From an uncultured Collinsella sp. (GTDB lineage: Bacteria > Actinomycetota > Coriobacteriia > Coriobacteriales > Coriobacteriaceae): a DNA stretch of 64,000 bases. The notes under the pieces are model-generated. The model ran no database searches and was not told the DNA's origin. It saw nothing but the letters and a program-made list of their open reading frames with translations. The stretch spans positions 55,509 through 119,508 of the forward strand of contig UQMK01000004.1 of assembly GCA_900542085.1 (NCBI GenBank), in the 5' to 3' direction. Positions 32,620 through 40,246 of the stretch are shown here, one piece after another; within the stretch, counting starts at the first letter, position 1; every line of letters starts with the position of its first letter. The position numbers and the translations under genes are program-made.

Positions 32620-33279
32620 CTACTCTCCGAGCATCTCTTTGAGCTTGGCTGCCACGGCATGGCCGAGGCTCTCGTGGCTTTCCGGCATCATGTGCAGATA
32701 ATCGATATCGCCCGGCTCGGCAAAATCGGCGGCATTCAAAAAGTCGCAGCCAAACTGTTCGGCAACATACGCATAGTATTCGGCAAAATGCTCCGAGGCC
32801 TCGACGGAGTGCTCGTCAAAGTCGGTCATATACACATCGGCGATCTGCGGCTTGATCTTGATAGGAGCCATCAGCAGAATGCGCGGACAAGGCGCAGCGT
32901 CGGTCCAGGGAAACGCGCGGACGGTGCGAATCAGCGCCATGGCACCGTCAGCGATATCGGCAGCCCCCACGCTAAAGACCGTCTTGCAGTCGTTGGTGCC
33001 CAGCATAATCACGATCGCATCCAGCGGCTTATGAGACTCGAGCAGCATCGGCAACGCGCGGATGCCGTTGAGATTGGCGTCCAGATGGCACATGTCGTCG
33101 CGCACCGTCGTGCGGCCGTTTAGGCCTTCCTCAATCACGTGCCAGCCCTCGCCCAGGTCGCGCTGGGCCACGCCGCACCAGCGCACATCGTGCGCATAGC
33201 GCACCGCGGTGCCGTCGCGCATGCCCGCCGGATCATAGCCATAGGTATTGCTGTCGCCAAAACACAGAACGTTTTTCAT
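32620..33279 (-). CDS. SGNH/GDSL family hydrolase
   Basis: The 219-residue protein belongs to the SGNH hydrolase family of esterases and related enzymes. Block I is VLCFGDSNTYGYDPAG (nucleophile Ser, residue 10), block II has the glycine in EEGLNGRTT, block III is IMLGTNDCK (Asn), and block V is in HMMPESHESLGHAVA (catalytic Asp/His region). No signal peptide is seen, so it is probably cytoplasmic. The ATG at 33279 has AAAGG 6 nt upstream. It resembles the arylesterase/acyl-CoA thioesterase-like subgroup; substrate unknown. It lies just downstream of the PARG-like gene. Confidence 0.87.
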   Translation of the reverse strand: MKNVLCFGDSNTYGYDPAGMRDGTAVRYAHDVRWCGVAQRDLGEGWHVIEEGLNGRTTVRDDMCHLDANLNGIRALPMLLESHKPLDAIVIMLGTNDCKTVFSVGAADIADGAMALIRTVRAFPWTDAAPCPRILLMAPIKIKPQIADVYMTDFDEHSVEASEHFAEYYAYVAEQFGCDFLNAADFAEPGDIDYLHMMPESHESLGHAVAAKLKEMLGE

Positions 33280-33357
33280 CGTAAGCCTTTCCTCTGGTAA
33301 AAAGCCGGCGGGAGCAGTCTCTCCTGCCGGATCGACCTATCTGTCAGCACATAACGA

Positions 33358-34476
33358 TTACAGGTACTTGTGCCAATCGTCATCGTCCTCATCGTCCTCG
33401 GCGGCAGCCTGGGCTTGCTCGGCGGCGCGAGCAGCCGCAGCGCGAGTGGCAACCTGAGCATAGGACTCCTCGTTGCGCTCGGGAAAGTTTGCCAGCACGT
33501 GCTCGAACTTGGCAAAGTCTTCGTCCCAACGCGTAGAAGGCACGGCAAAGAAGACCTGCTTGACCTTGAAGTCGCCCGACGCAAGCTCCTTGCGGAAGAG
33601 CTCAGCCACGGCCTCGGCGTCAAAGCCGTTGTTGTCGCAGCCCCAAGCGCCCAGCACGAGCTTCTCGCGACCCAGCTCATCGCAGATGGCAAGCACAAAG
33701 CGGATGCGATCGCGCAGGGCATCCAGCAAGGCATCGTCACCCACGCGATACTCCTGGCGAGCGCGCTTGGCGTTGGGCGCGGCGGCAACGATCACGTCAG
33801 CATATGCATGTACGTGATTGCGGTCGAAGCGCACCGCAGGCACCACCAGCGCACGGTTGCGGTAAAGCTCGCAGTTGATGTTGCGGCGACGGTTCTCACC
33901 GTACCATTTGCGCTGCTTATCGAGCACGTTGTACAGGTACGAATCGGCACAGAGCGTGGCCTCCTGGCCCAGATAGCCCTGGATGTAGCCACCGCCCGGG
34001 TTGGTGAACGAGGCAAAGGCAAGCACGGCCATGTCACAGAACTGCGCGTAGCCTCGGCCGTTATCCAGAATGGCCTGCGTGGCAGAGGCGTCGAGCACGG
34101 TGACCTCGGGCAGGACCGGAGCAGGCTTTTCAGCGGCAGGCGCAGGCTCGGTCTCCGCGGCCTCCTCGGCGGGTGCAGGCTCGGCCGCAACCTCGGTCTC
34201 GGCAGACGCAACCTCGGCGGTCTCAGACTCCTCGGCAACCTGTTCCTCGGCAGCGTCGGCCGCGTGGGCCTTGGCCTTCATCGCCGCGATAAATCCGGCA
34301 GGCATGCCATCGAACTCGCGCACGCCGGCAAGCGAGCGCTCGATATCCTTGGTGCACGCTTCGGACACAGTCACCACGTGACGCTCGGCGGCCTTGGCAC
34401 GGGCCTCGCGCTTGGGATTGGACTGTCCCGCGCGATTGGGCCTGCGGTTACGGTTCCTGTTGTCAACGTCTGCCAT
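33358..34476 (-). CDS. TIGR02452-like, bacterial poly(ADP-ribose) glycohydrolase-like protein
   Basis: The 372-residue protein has a basic N-terminus, a low-complexity Ala/Glu/Pro insert (about residues 75-120) and a C-terminal macrodomain-type fold of the microbial PARG family. The core is FASFTNPGGGYIQGYLGQEA (about 154-173) and LVLGAWGCDNNGFDAEAVAE (about 270-289). Canonical PARG has GGG-X6-8-QEE; here the spacing fits but the second, catalytic glutamate is alanine (QEA). It could be an inactive ADP-ribose binder rather than a hydrolase. The C-terminus is very acidic (AEDDEDDDDWHKYL). The start at 34476 follows an AAAGG site. Confidence 0.78.
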   Translation of the reverse strand: MADVDNRNRNRRPNRAGQSNPKREARAKAAERHVVTVSEACTKDIERSLAGVREFDGMPAGFIAAMKAKAHAADAAEEQVAEESETAEVASAETEVAAEPAPAEEAAETEPAPAAEKPAPVLPEVTVLDASATQAILDNGRGYAQFCDMAVLAFASFTNPGGGYIQGYLGQEATLCADSYLYNVLDKQRKWYGENRRRNINCELYRNRALVVPAVRFDRNHVHAYADVIVAAAPNAKRARQEYRVGDDALLDALRDRIRFVLAICDELGREKLVLGAWGCDNNGFDAEAVAELFRKELASGDFKVKQVFFAVPSTRWDEDFAKFEHVLANFPERNEESYAQVATRAAAARAAEQAQAAAEDDEDDDDWHKYL

Positions 34477-34543
34477 AAGTGGTCACCTTTCTCGGTCTCT
34501 GCCGCTATCGGCTTTTCCATCCATGATACCCCGCCACGCACAA

Positions 34544-34568
34544 AAAAGACGGCCCCGAAGGACCGCCT
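34544..34568 (-). terminator. Terminator of the BI-1 gene
   Basis: On the minus strand AAGGCGGTCC, TTCG, GGGCCGTCTT forms a stem with one G-T pair, followed by TTTTTTG. Confidence 0.8.
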
Positions 34569-34612
34569 TCCGCATCGATTTACACGTGCGCAAGCACCGC
34601 TGCAATTTGGCG

Positions 34613-35308
34613 CTAGTCGCGACGACCAAGGATGTTCAGGATGCGCAGGAACACGTTGATGATGTCCACGAACAGGTTGGATGCCATGAGCACGGCGTTG
34701 GGCAGCGTGGGCGGCACCGTCGTGGCCACATAGGTGTCGTAGCCAATAAAGCCGGCGAACACCACGATCACGATCAGGTCGGTGATGGACTGCGAGACGC
34801 CCATAAACATCAGCACGATCTCGACCAGAATCGTGGCAAGCAGGATGCCAAAACCAATGCCGTACACACGCTGGAAGAACTTGGGGAAGGTCACGCCCAG
34901 CGCACCAAAGACAAAGGTGATGGCGGCCGTGGCGATAAAGGCAGTGTTGATGGTGGGCAGGTCGTAATTGGCAAGGCCAAACGACGCGGTCAGGCCAAAG
35001 GTACTCGCAAAGATTACGTAGCCCACAAGGGACAGACCCACAGACTGCTTGCCCGCGGCGGCCGACATCATGACCATGCCGACGATGGTCAAAATAAACG
35101 AGCTAAAGACCAGCGGCAAGGCGGCGCCGCTCATCATCATGCGGGCAAACGCCATGGTGCTCGTAAAGTAAGCACCGGCACCCATGGCGCAAAAGCCCAA
35201 AAAGATCAGGGCAGACATGGCAAGGTTGTACGCACGCGGCGACATCTCCCTGGCACGGCTTGCGCCGGTCTCAATGGGGCCGTTCTGATAACCCTGGATA
35301 TCGTTCAT
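34613..35308 (-). CDS. Bax inhibitor-1/YccA family membrane protein
   Basis: The 231-residue protein has a soluble N-terminus of about 28 residues and seven hydrophobic helices, as in BI-1/YccA/YbhL proteins. Family-like parts are YNLAMSALIFLGFCAMGAGA (first helix) and IVVFAGFIGYDTY near the end, the aspartate-containing pore region. YetJ-type members leak calcium in a pH-dependent way, and YccA inhibits FtsH; the role here is unknown. The start at 35308 is preceded by GAAAGGA about 6 nt upstream. The gene is monocistronic, with a clear terminator. Confidence 0.88.
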   Translation of the reverse strand: MNDIQGYQNGPIETGASRAREMSPRAYNLAMSALIFLGFCAMGAGAYFTSTMAFARMMMSGAALPLVFSSFILTIVGMVMMSAAAGKQSVGLSLVGYVIFASTFGLTASFGLANYDLPTINTAFIATAAITFVFGALGVTFPKFFQRVYGIGFGILLATILVEIVLMFMGVSQSITDLIVIVVFAGFIGYDTYVATTVPPTLPNAVLMASNLFVDIINVFLRILNILGRRD

Positions 35309-35387
35309 AATATCGTCCTTTCAAAAGCGCCGCGACAGCGCCGTAGGTAACAAGATTCCTGCCATTGTACCCGAATGCCGCGCGCTC

Positions 35388-35726
35388 TTACCTGCGGCGC
35401 CCACTCTCGAGCGTACGGTCGAATGCCCACACCCACCAACGCATCAGATGGGCCTGCGAGCCATCCGGTCGCTCACGCGCCTGTTCTTCCAGATACAGTT
35501 CGGTCGCATGCCCACCAAAACGAACCTTATACGTTGCCGTACGAATGCCGTGAACCGTTAGGCCAAAACCGGTGGACGAGACAATCTCGTCGATCGTAAA
35601 ACAGCGACCGTCGACCCAGCAGACGGTAACCGGCACGACTTGTCCGCCCGCGAGGATGCGGGCCACGACGTCCACATACTGCTTGTGCACGCGTCGAGTT
35701 TTGCCATCTGTCTGTCGATATTCCAT
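35388..35726 (-). CDS. Small conserved-looking protein, function unknown, possibly leaderless
   Basis: From ATG 35726 the protein is 112 residues, starting MEYRQTDGKTRRVHKQYVDV. It contains VPVTVCWVDGRCFTIDEIV and ends with WWVWAFDRTLESGRRR. The pattern of short beta strands with WVDGRCF suggests a small barrel, but I do not recognise it with certainty. A good promoter (TTTACA, 18 nt, GATAAT) is placed so that transcription would begin within one or two bases of this ATG. An earlier ATG at 35747 lies inside that promoter. There is no separate ribosome site, so leaderless translation is likely. Confidence 0.6.
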   Translation of the reverse strand: MEYRQTDGKTRRVHKQYVDVVARILAGGQVVPVTVCWVDGRCFTIDEIVSSTGFGLTVHGIRTATYKVRFGGHATELYLEEQARERPDGSQAHLMRWWVWAFDRTLESGRRR

Positions 35727-35733
35727 GCCCCCT

Positions 35734-35763
35734 ATTATCGAACGCATGTTTGCATATTGTAAA
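35734..35763 (-). promoter_or_regulatory. Promoter overlapping the start of the 112-residue gene
   Basis: TTTACA (35758-35763) and GATAAT (35734-35739) are spaced by 18 nt on the minus strand. The expected +1 falls at about 35727, next to the ATG. Confidence 0.6.
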
Positions 35764-35976
35764 GCGAACAGACTGTGGTTTTGGGATGTTGGGGTGCGCG
35801 CCCGTGTCCTCATGGCGTGCTAGCAAAAAGAACACCCGCGGTCAACAGGGCAAATATTCAATGTTAGTGCCAAAAAATTCACTTCTCCCATCAGAACTCG
35901 GTAAAGAAACCCGCAGGAGGTGATACGATTTATCATGTTTTTGTAACGTGCCTGCAAACTTCGAGAAAGCCCATAT

Positions 35977-37026
35977 ATGGACGTAACGTTCTCAGCCTTC
36001 CTCGGCCAAATTGTGTCGAACCCAGTCCTTGCCGTCACCGTGATCCTCGCGCTCGGCGCCATCTTCGTCAATGGATGGACCGACGCGCCCAACGCCATCG
36101 CGACCTGTGTCACTACGCGTTGCATGCCCGCCCGCGCCGCCATTCTCATGAGCGCCGCATTCAACTTCCTCGGCGTGCTCATCATGACGCACTTTAACGC
36201 GAGCGTCGCCAACACCATCTCGCATATCGTCGACTTTGGCGGAAACAGCACCATGGCGCTCGCCTGCCTATGCGCGGCGCTGTTCTCCATCGTCGTCTAC
36301 GGCGCCACGGCATCGCGTTTTGGCATCCCCACCTCGCAAAGCCACAGCCTTATCGCCGGCCTGACCGGTGCCGCAATCGCCCTCGGCGGCGCGAGCAGCG
36401 TCAACGTCCACGAGTGGATGAAGGTCATCTACGGCCTGGCGCTCTCCATCGGCCTGGGCTTTGTCATGGGCTGGGTCCTATGCAAGCTCGTCTCGATTCT
36501 TTTCGCCGCCGCCAACAGGCGACGTGCCAACGTCTTCTTTAAATACGCTCAGATCGCGAGTGCCGCGGCCATGAGCTTTATGCACGGCGCGCAGGATGGA
36601 CAGAAGTTCATCGGCGTGCTCTTTTTAGGTGTCGCCTTTGCCAGCGGGCAGACGAGCGTCGGCGACGCCGGCATCCCCATCTGGATCATGCTGCTGTGCT
36701 CAGCAACCATGGGCATCGGCACCAGCGTGGGCGGCGAGCGCATCATCAAGTCCGTCGGCCAGAGCATGGTTAAGCTCGAGAAGTATCAGGGCTTCTCTGC
36801 CGATCTCGCGGGCGCCGCGAACCTGCTACTTGCCACCCTTACCGGTATCCCCGTGTCCTCCACGCACATCAAAACCTGCGCCATCATGGGCGTCGGCGCC
36901 GTCAAGCGCCTTTCGGCCATCAACTTCGGCGTGGTCAAGGACATGATGTTCACCTGGTTCTTCACCTTCCCCGCCTGTGGACTCATCAGCTTTGTCATGG
37001 CCAAGCTGTTCATGATGTTCATCTAG
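35977..37026 (+). CDS. pit: Inorganic phosphate transporter, PiT family
   Basis: The 349-residue membrane protein has about ten helices and the two inverted PiT signature regions: VNGWTDAPNAIATCVTTR (about 31-48) and GIPVSSTHIKTCAIMGVGAV (about 289-308), with MSFMHGAQDGQKFIGVL in between. PiT proteins import metal phosphate using the proton gradient. The ATG at 35977 has GAGAAAG about 7 nt upstream. The next gene encodes the DUF47 partner, a usual pairing. The window also holds the high-affinity pst system, so the strain has both low- and high-affinity uptake. Confidence 0.93.
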   Translation: MDVTFSAFLGQIVSNPVLAVTVILALGAIFVNGWTDAPNAIATCVTTRCMPARAAILMSAAFNFLGVLIMTHFNASVANTISHIVDFGGNSTMALACLCAALFSIVVYGATASRFGIPTSQSHSLIAGLTGAAIALGGASSVNVHEWMKVIYGLALSIGLGFVMGWVLCKLVSILFAAANRRRANVFFKYAQIASAAAMSFMHGAQDGQKFIGVLFLGVAFASGQTSVGDAGIPIWIMLLCSATMGIGTSVGGERIIKSVGQSMVKLEKYQGFSADLAGAANLLLATLTGIPVSSTHIKTCAIMGVGAVKRLSAINFGVVKDMMFTWFFTFPACGLISFVMAKLFMMFI

Positions 37027-37093
37027 TCAAACCGAGCGTCCATCCGGACCGTAATACCTCGCCCACCCGTCTTCGCCTCGAAAGGACCCACTC

Positions 37094-37717
37094 ATGGCAA
37101 AGAAACCCGATTCGTTCTACTTTGACAACTACGTTGCCTGCGCCGACCTCGCCGTCCAGGCCGCAGAGCTGCTCACCAAGATTTTTGAGAACTTTGACCC
37201 CGCGCAGATCCACGACATGCTCGATAAGATGCATGCGATTGAGCATGCGGCAGACAAGAAGCACCATGAGCTCGAGGATGCCCTGCTCACCGCCTTTATC
37301 ACCCCGCTTGAGCGCGAGGATCTGGACCTGATGAGCTGCTCGCTCGACACCGTGCTCGACCGCATCGAGGGCGTCGTACAGCGCGTCTACTTCACCAACA
37401 TCCAGAGCATCCACCCCGATGCCATCGTCATCGCCCACAAGGTGACCGACGCCTGCCGCGCCATGAAGGACCTGATGGTCGAGCTGCCCAACTACCGCAA
37501 GTCCAAGACCCTGCGCGAGCTCGTCATCCAGATCAACACCATCGAGTCCGAGGCTGACGAGCTCTACATTAACGCTATGCGCAACCTGCATGTCAACGGC
37601 AAGGATCCGCTCGAGGTCATCGCCTGGCGTGACGTCTACGCTTTCCTGGAGTACTGCGCCGACTGCTGCGAGAATGTGGCTGATGTCGTGGATTCGATTG
37701 TCATGAAGAACAGTTAA
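37094..37717 (+). CDS. DUF47 family protein, PhoU-like PiT accessory
   Basis: The 207-residue protein is helical throughout and starts MAKKPDSFYFDNYVACADLA. It contains the DUF47 pattern IEHAADKKHHELEDALLTAF (about 54-73) and EREDLDLMSCSLDTVLDRIE (about 76-95). Such proteins resemble PhoU and regulate or assist the adjacent PiT transporter. The ATG at 37094 has GAAAGGA 8 nt upstream, and the gene follows pit by 67 nt, so they form an operon. A long inverted repeat starts 7 nt after the stop. Confidence 0.9.
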   Translation: MAKKPDSFYFDNYVACADLAVQAAELLTKIFENFDPAQIHDMLDKMHAIEHAADKKHHELEDALLTAFITPLEREDLDLMSCSLDTVLDRIEGVVQRVYFTNIQSIHPDAIVIAHKVTDACRAMKDLMVELPNYRKSKTLRELVIQINTIESEADELYINAMRNLHVNGKDPLEVIAWRDVYAFLEYCADCCENVADVVDSIVMKNS

Positions 37718-37723
37718 TTAGCT

Positions 37724-37829
37724 GTACGTATCCCACCGGCGAAGGGCCGGCCACGGTTTGCTTTCTCACTCCGGCTGCTCTGCAGAGTCGTTCGAAAGTA
37801 AACCGTGGCCGGCCCTTCGCCTTACGTAC
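37724..37829. repeat. Long inverted repeat (28-bp arms) after the pit operon
   Basis: The left arm at 37738-37765 begins GGCGAAGGGCCGGCCACGGT. The right arm at 37794-37821 complements it with one wobble-type mismatch. Outer GTACGTA (37724) and TACGTAC (37829) also pair. The 28-nt loop has an inner CTCTGCAGAG palindrome. No T run follows, so it is not a standard terminator. Confidence 0.7.
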
Positions 37830-37850
37830 CACCATTGGGAACTTTGGCTG

Positions 37851-37940
37851 ATAGTTATAGCGCAATGGGGGTTTGGCCGAGGGGACCTTTAGTACCCAAT
37901 TGAACACTTTGGCATTCGGTGGGCGTTTGGCTGAGTGTTG
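37851..37940 (+). repeat. Short direct repeats TTTGGC(T/C)GA before the nitroreductase gene
   Basis: TTTGGCTGA near 37853, TTTGGCCGA near 37872 and TTTGGCTGA near 37926 occur in a T/G-rich leader, with a weaker copy TTTGGCATT near 37909. They could be protein-binding sites or chance in a biased stretch. Confidence 0.35.
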
Positions 37941-37995
37941 CTTTGGGTACCCTTTTGCTTAGTTTTGAGTTGTTTTATTAGCTTTGGAGGCTCGT

Positions 37996-38526
37996 ATGGG
38001 GCATTTGGATTTGGCTCGGGGTCGGTATTCTTGTCGTTTGTTTGAGGCTCGGGCTGTTGAGCAGGCTGTGGTGGATGCCATTGTTGAGGCTGGGCGTATT
38101 GCTCCTTCTGCTTGTAATAATCATCCAGCCCGTGTGATGGTGTTGGATACGCCTGAGCTTCTGGAGAAGGCAGCTGCTTGTCAGCCTCGGTTTGCTCGTG
38201 ATGGGTCCATCTTTGGCGCTCCGCTCATCTTCCTCATTTGCAGTGTTACCGACGACGCTTGGGAGCGTCCCTATGACCAGATGAACTCCAGTGCCATCGA
38301 TACATCGATTGTCTGCGATCAGATGATGATGGAGGCCGAGGATCAGGGTCTGGGAACGTGCTGGGTATGCCATTTTAAGCCCGAGCTAGCCCGTGAGCAG
38401 TTCAACCTACCCGAAGGCGTCTATCCCTATCACATGCTCGTCTGCGGCTATCCTGCCGACCACATCGCCGACCCCGAGCATCGCGAGGCCCGTACCATTC
38501 CCCTCTCCGACTTCCTCCTCAAATAG
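37996..38526 (+). CDS. Nitroreductase family protein
   Basis: The 176-residue protein is a small FMN-dependent nitroreductase. The N-terminal FMN-binding pattern is RGRYSCRLFEARAVEQAVVD, with GRIAPSACNNHPARVMVLD following, and AEDQGLGTCWVCHFKPE (about 112-128) and GYPAD near the end are typical. The ATG at 37996 has GGAGG 5 nt upstream; a TTG at 37984 overlaps that site. Codon use changes inside the gene: the first ~220 nt favour T-ending codons, the rest favours C-ending codons like the neighbours. Electron donor and substrate are unknown. Confidence 0.87.
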   Translation: MGHLDLARGRYSCRLFEARAVEQAVVDAIVEAGRIAPSACNNHPARVMVLDTPELLEKAAACQPRFARDGSIFGAPLIFLICSVTDDAWERPYDQMNSSAIDTSIVCDQMMMEAEDQGLGTCWVCHFKPELAREQFNLPEGVYPYHMLVCGYPADHIADPEHREARTIPLSDFLLK

Positions 38527-38562
38527 GGTTTAGTACATGCCCTAAAACCTACCTTTTACCAC

Positions 38563-38624
38563 GCGCCCTTCGCCGAGCTCTGCCCTATCGCGCGCAGAGC
38601 TCGGCTATTTCGCGCTAAGGGCGC
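38563..38624. terminator. Nested hairpin after the nitroreductase gene
   Basis: GCCGAGCTCTGC pairs perfectly with GCAGAGCTCGGC (38572-38605), and outer GCGCCCTT pairs with AAGGGCGC. TATTTCGCG follows the inner stem. It probably separates the nitroreductase from the convergent small gene. Confidence 0.6.
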
Positions 38625-38704
38625 ACGCGCCTCCCCATTGGAATGCAAATGGAACAGCTTCCACGAATACATGGCCGAGCCGTGGGCGACTAGCCCGGCC
38701 ACCA

Positions 38705-39133
38705 TTATTCCTCGATAAAAGCCGGCACGCGATTAGTCCTGCGCATCTTGAAATCGCCAATCTTGTGAGAGACATAGAGAATGCCGTCCATCCCATCTCG
38801 CGATGCATATGACAGGTGAACAGAACCGCAATCCGCTCCATCATTGTCGATAAGATCAAACGAATTCGGATCGCTTGTTGCAGCCAAACGACCACTCATA
38901 CAAGAGCCATCGGCATTACAGATTTGCCATTCCATATCTTCGCCCGCAAGAATCGCCATAGACGGCCTGATTGCATCACCGCTGGCATACATCCCGTCTA
39001 TGCCAAACCCATTTTCAGCGCCATCAATAAACGACTGCTCGGACCTATACGTCGCAAACGATGCACATAGCGCCATTGCAAGACCAACTGCAAGAACAAC
39101 AATTACAATCTTTACGTAGCTCTTGGCCATCAT
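38705..39133 (-). CDS. Small membrane-anchored protein, function unknown
   Basis: The 142-residue protein has a hydrophobic N-terminal segment (about residues 6-27) that may be an uncleaved signal anchor, followed by an external domain of about 110 residues with three cysteines (ICNADGSCMSG and ADCGSV). I do not recognise it. GC content is below that of neighbouring genes, and an IS200-type element lies beside it, which hints at recent transfer. GAGGG lies 5 nt before the ATG at 39133. Confidence 0.55.
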   Translation of the reverse strand: MMAKSYVKIVIVVLAVGLAMALCASFATYRSEQSFIDGAENGFGIDGMYASGDAIRPSMAILAGEDMEWQICNADGSCMSGRLAATSDPNSFDLIDNDGADCGSVHLSYASRDGMDGILYVSHKIGDFKMRRTNRVPAFIEE

Positions 39134-39443
39134 GCCATCCCTCTTTTCGCTTGCCTAAGGAAATGCGGAAGAAGCTGTTCGTCGCGGCTTGTTTGCACAC
39201 CTTTCTGCCCCGGTTCGGTTACTTAGGTTACTTGAGAGATCCTATATATGATTTTATCCGTATACGTAATATGAATTTTGGACATATCCAAATTGGTCAA
39301 TAATTGTGAGAGCTTTCGCCTTCAGTGAAATGTATTGGCTTGTCTCTCATGCAAATTAAGTCCCTGGCAGGCGTTCCGAAGAGCACGATTTTTTTAATTT
39401 GATAAATGGTAGGAATTAAGGCATGTCCCAAAAATCTAATCAG
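39134..39443. other. AT-rich intergenic stretch next to the IS200-type element
   Basis: About 310 bp without a supported gene, much lower in GC than the rest of the window. It probably carries the promoter of the small membrane protein and may be imported DNA. Confidence 0.45.
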
Positions 39444-40170
39444 AACCACCCTTAAAAAGGGTGGTTTGCTCTTAGGGTATAACCCACGGGCCCCGGGCTC
39501 GCGTCTAAAGGCGCGGGCCCGGACTTCGTCCAGGCCTAGTGCATCTTGACCCGTGGCGCGCCGGTCGAACCGGCAGGATCACCTCCTCTTGAAGGGGTCC
39601 TCGTACTCCTTCACGCTCAGCTTGTCCAGCGCGATGTCGTGGGACTCCTGCCCCCTGATGTACTTGGCGATCGTCGCCTCGTTCAGGCCGACGGTGGACA
39701 CGTAGTAGCCCTCCGCCCAGAACTTCCTGTTGCCGAACTTGTACTTGAGGTTGGCGTGCCTGTCGAATATCATCAGCGAGCTCTTCCCCTTCAGGTAGCC
39801 CATGACGCTCGCGACGCTGTACTTCGGCGGGATCGCCAGCAGCACGTGCACGTGGTCTGGCATCAGGTGCCCCTCGATTATCTCGATCCCCTTGTACTCG
39901 CACAGCTTCCTGAGGATCTCCCCTATGTCGCTCCTGATTTGGTTGTAGATCACTTTGCGCCTATACTTCGGCGTGAACACGATGTGGTACTTGCACATCC
40001 ACTTCGTGTGGGAAAGGCTGTAGGCCTTCTGGGCCATGGCGACCACCCCTTCGACTCGAATTCTTGACGGCCTGAACAATCGTCAATATCGGTCGGAGGG
40101 GTGGCTTTGTAAAGCCGTTTGTCTCCACCCGCGTAGCGGGTGGTTCAAAGCTGGCCGCTGCGCGGCCAGC
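39444..40170 (-). mobile_element. IS200/IS605-family element, tnpA only
   Basis: A single Y1 transposase gene is flanked by hairpins that could be the subterminal ends: ACCACCCTT/AAGGGTGGT at 39446-39468 and CCACCCGC/GCGGGTGG at 40126-40144, plus GCTGGCCGC/GCGGCCAGC at 40150-40170. Both sides share GGGTGGTT. The 100 bp beyond tnpA are GC rich and highly folded. No tnpB or accessory gene is present. The exact ends are approximate, because such elements lack terminal inverted repeats and target duplications. Confidence 0.75.
39579..40037 (-). CDS. tnpA: IS200/IS605 family transposase (Y1 HUH)
   Basis: The 152-residue protein is a complete single-strand transposase. The HUH pair is in GHLMPDHVHVLLAIPPKYSV (about 63-82), and the catalytic tyrosine is in NEATIAKYIRGQE (about 120-132). 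It starts MAQKAYSLSHTKWMCKYHIV, normal for the family, at ATG 40037 with AAGGGG upstream. The reading frame is intact. The last codons and stop form AGGAGGTGATCC, a perfect anti-SD complement, though no gene follows. Confidence 0.93.
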   Translation of the reverse strand: MAQKAYSLSHTKWMCKYHIVFTPKYRRKVIYNQIRSDIGEILRKLCEYKGIEIIEGHLMPDHVHVLLAIPPKYSVASVMGYLKGKSSLMIFDRHANLKYKFGNRKFWAEGYYVSTVGLNEATIAKYIRGQESHDIALDKLSVKEYEDPFKRR

Positions 40171-40187
40171 AGACTAAAGTCTTGAAA

Positions 40188-40216
40188 ATAAAAAGGAGCC
40201 CGCAGGTGCGAGCTCC
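40188..40216 (-). terminator. Rho-independent terminator of divIVA
   Basis: On the minus strand GGAGCTCGC, ACCT, GCGGGCTCC forms a stem followed by TTTTTATTTT, 31 nt after the divIVA stop. The IS200-type element begins just beyond it. Confidence 0.88.
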
Positions 40217-40246
40217 TCTTAAGGGCACGAGATTGTAACTCTGGCG

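Noticed and set aside
39571..39592. GGATCACCTCCT resembling the 3' end of 16S rRNA
   Set aside because: It is only the complement of the tnpA stop region; no other 16S sequence is near, so it is not an rRNA fragment.
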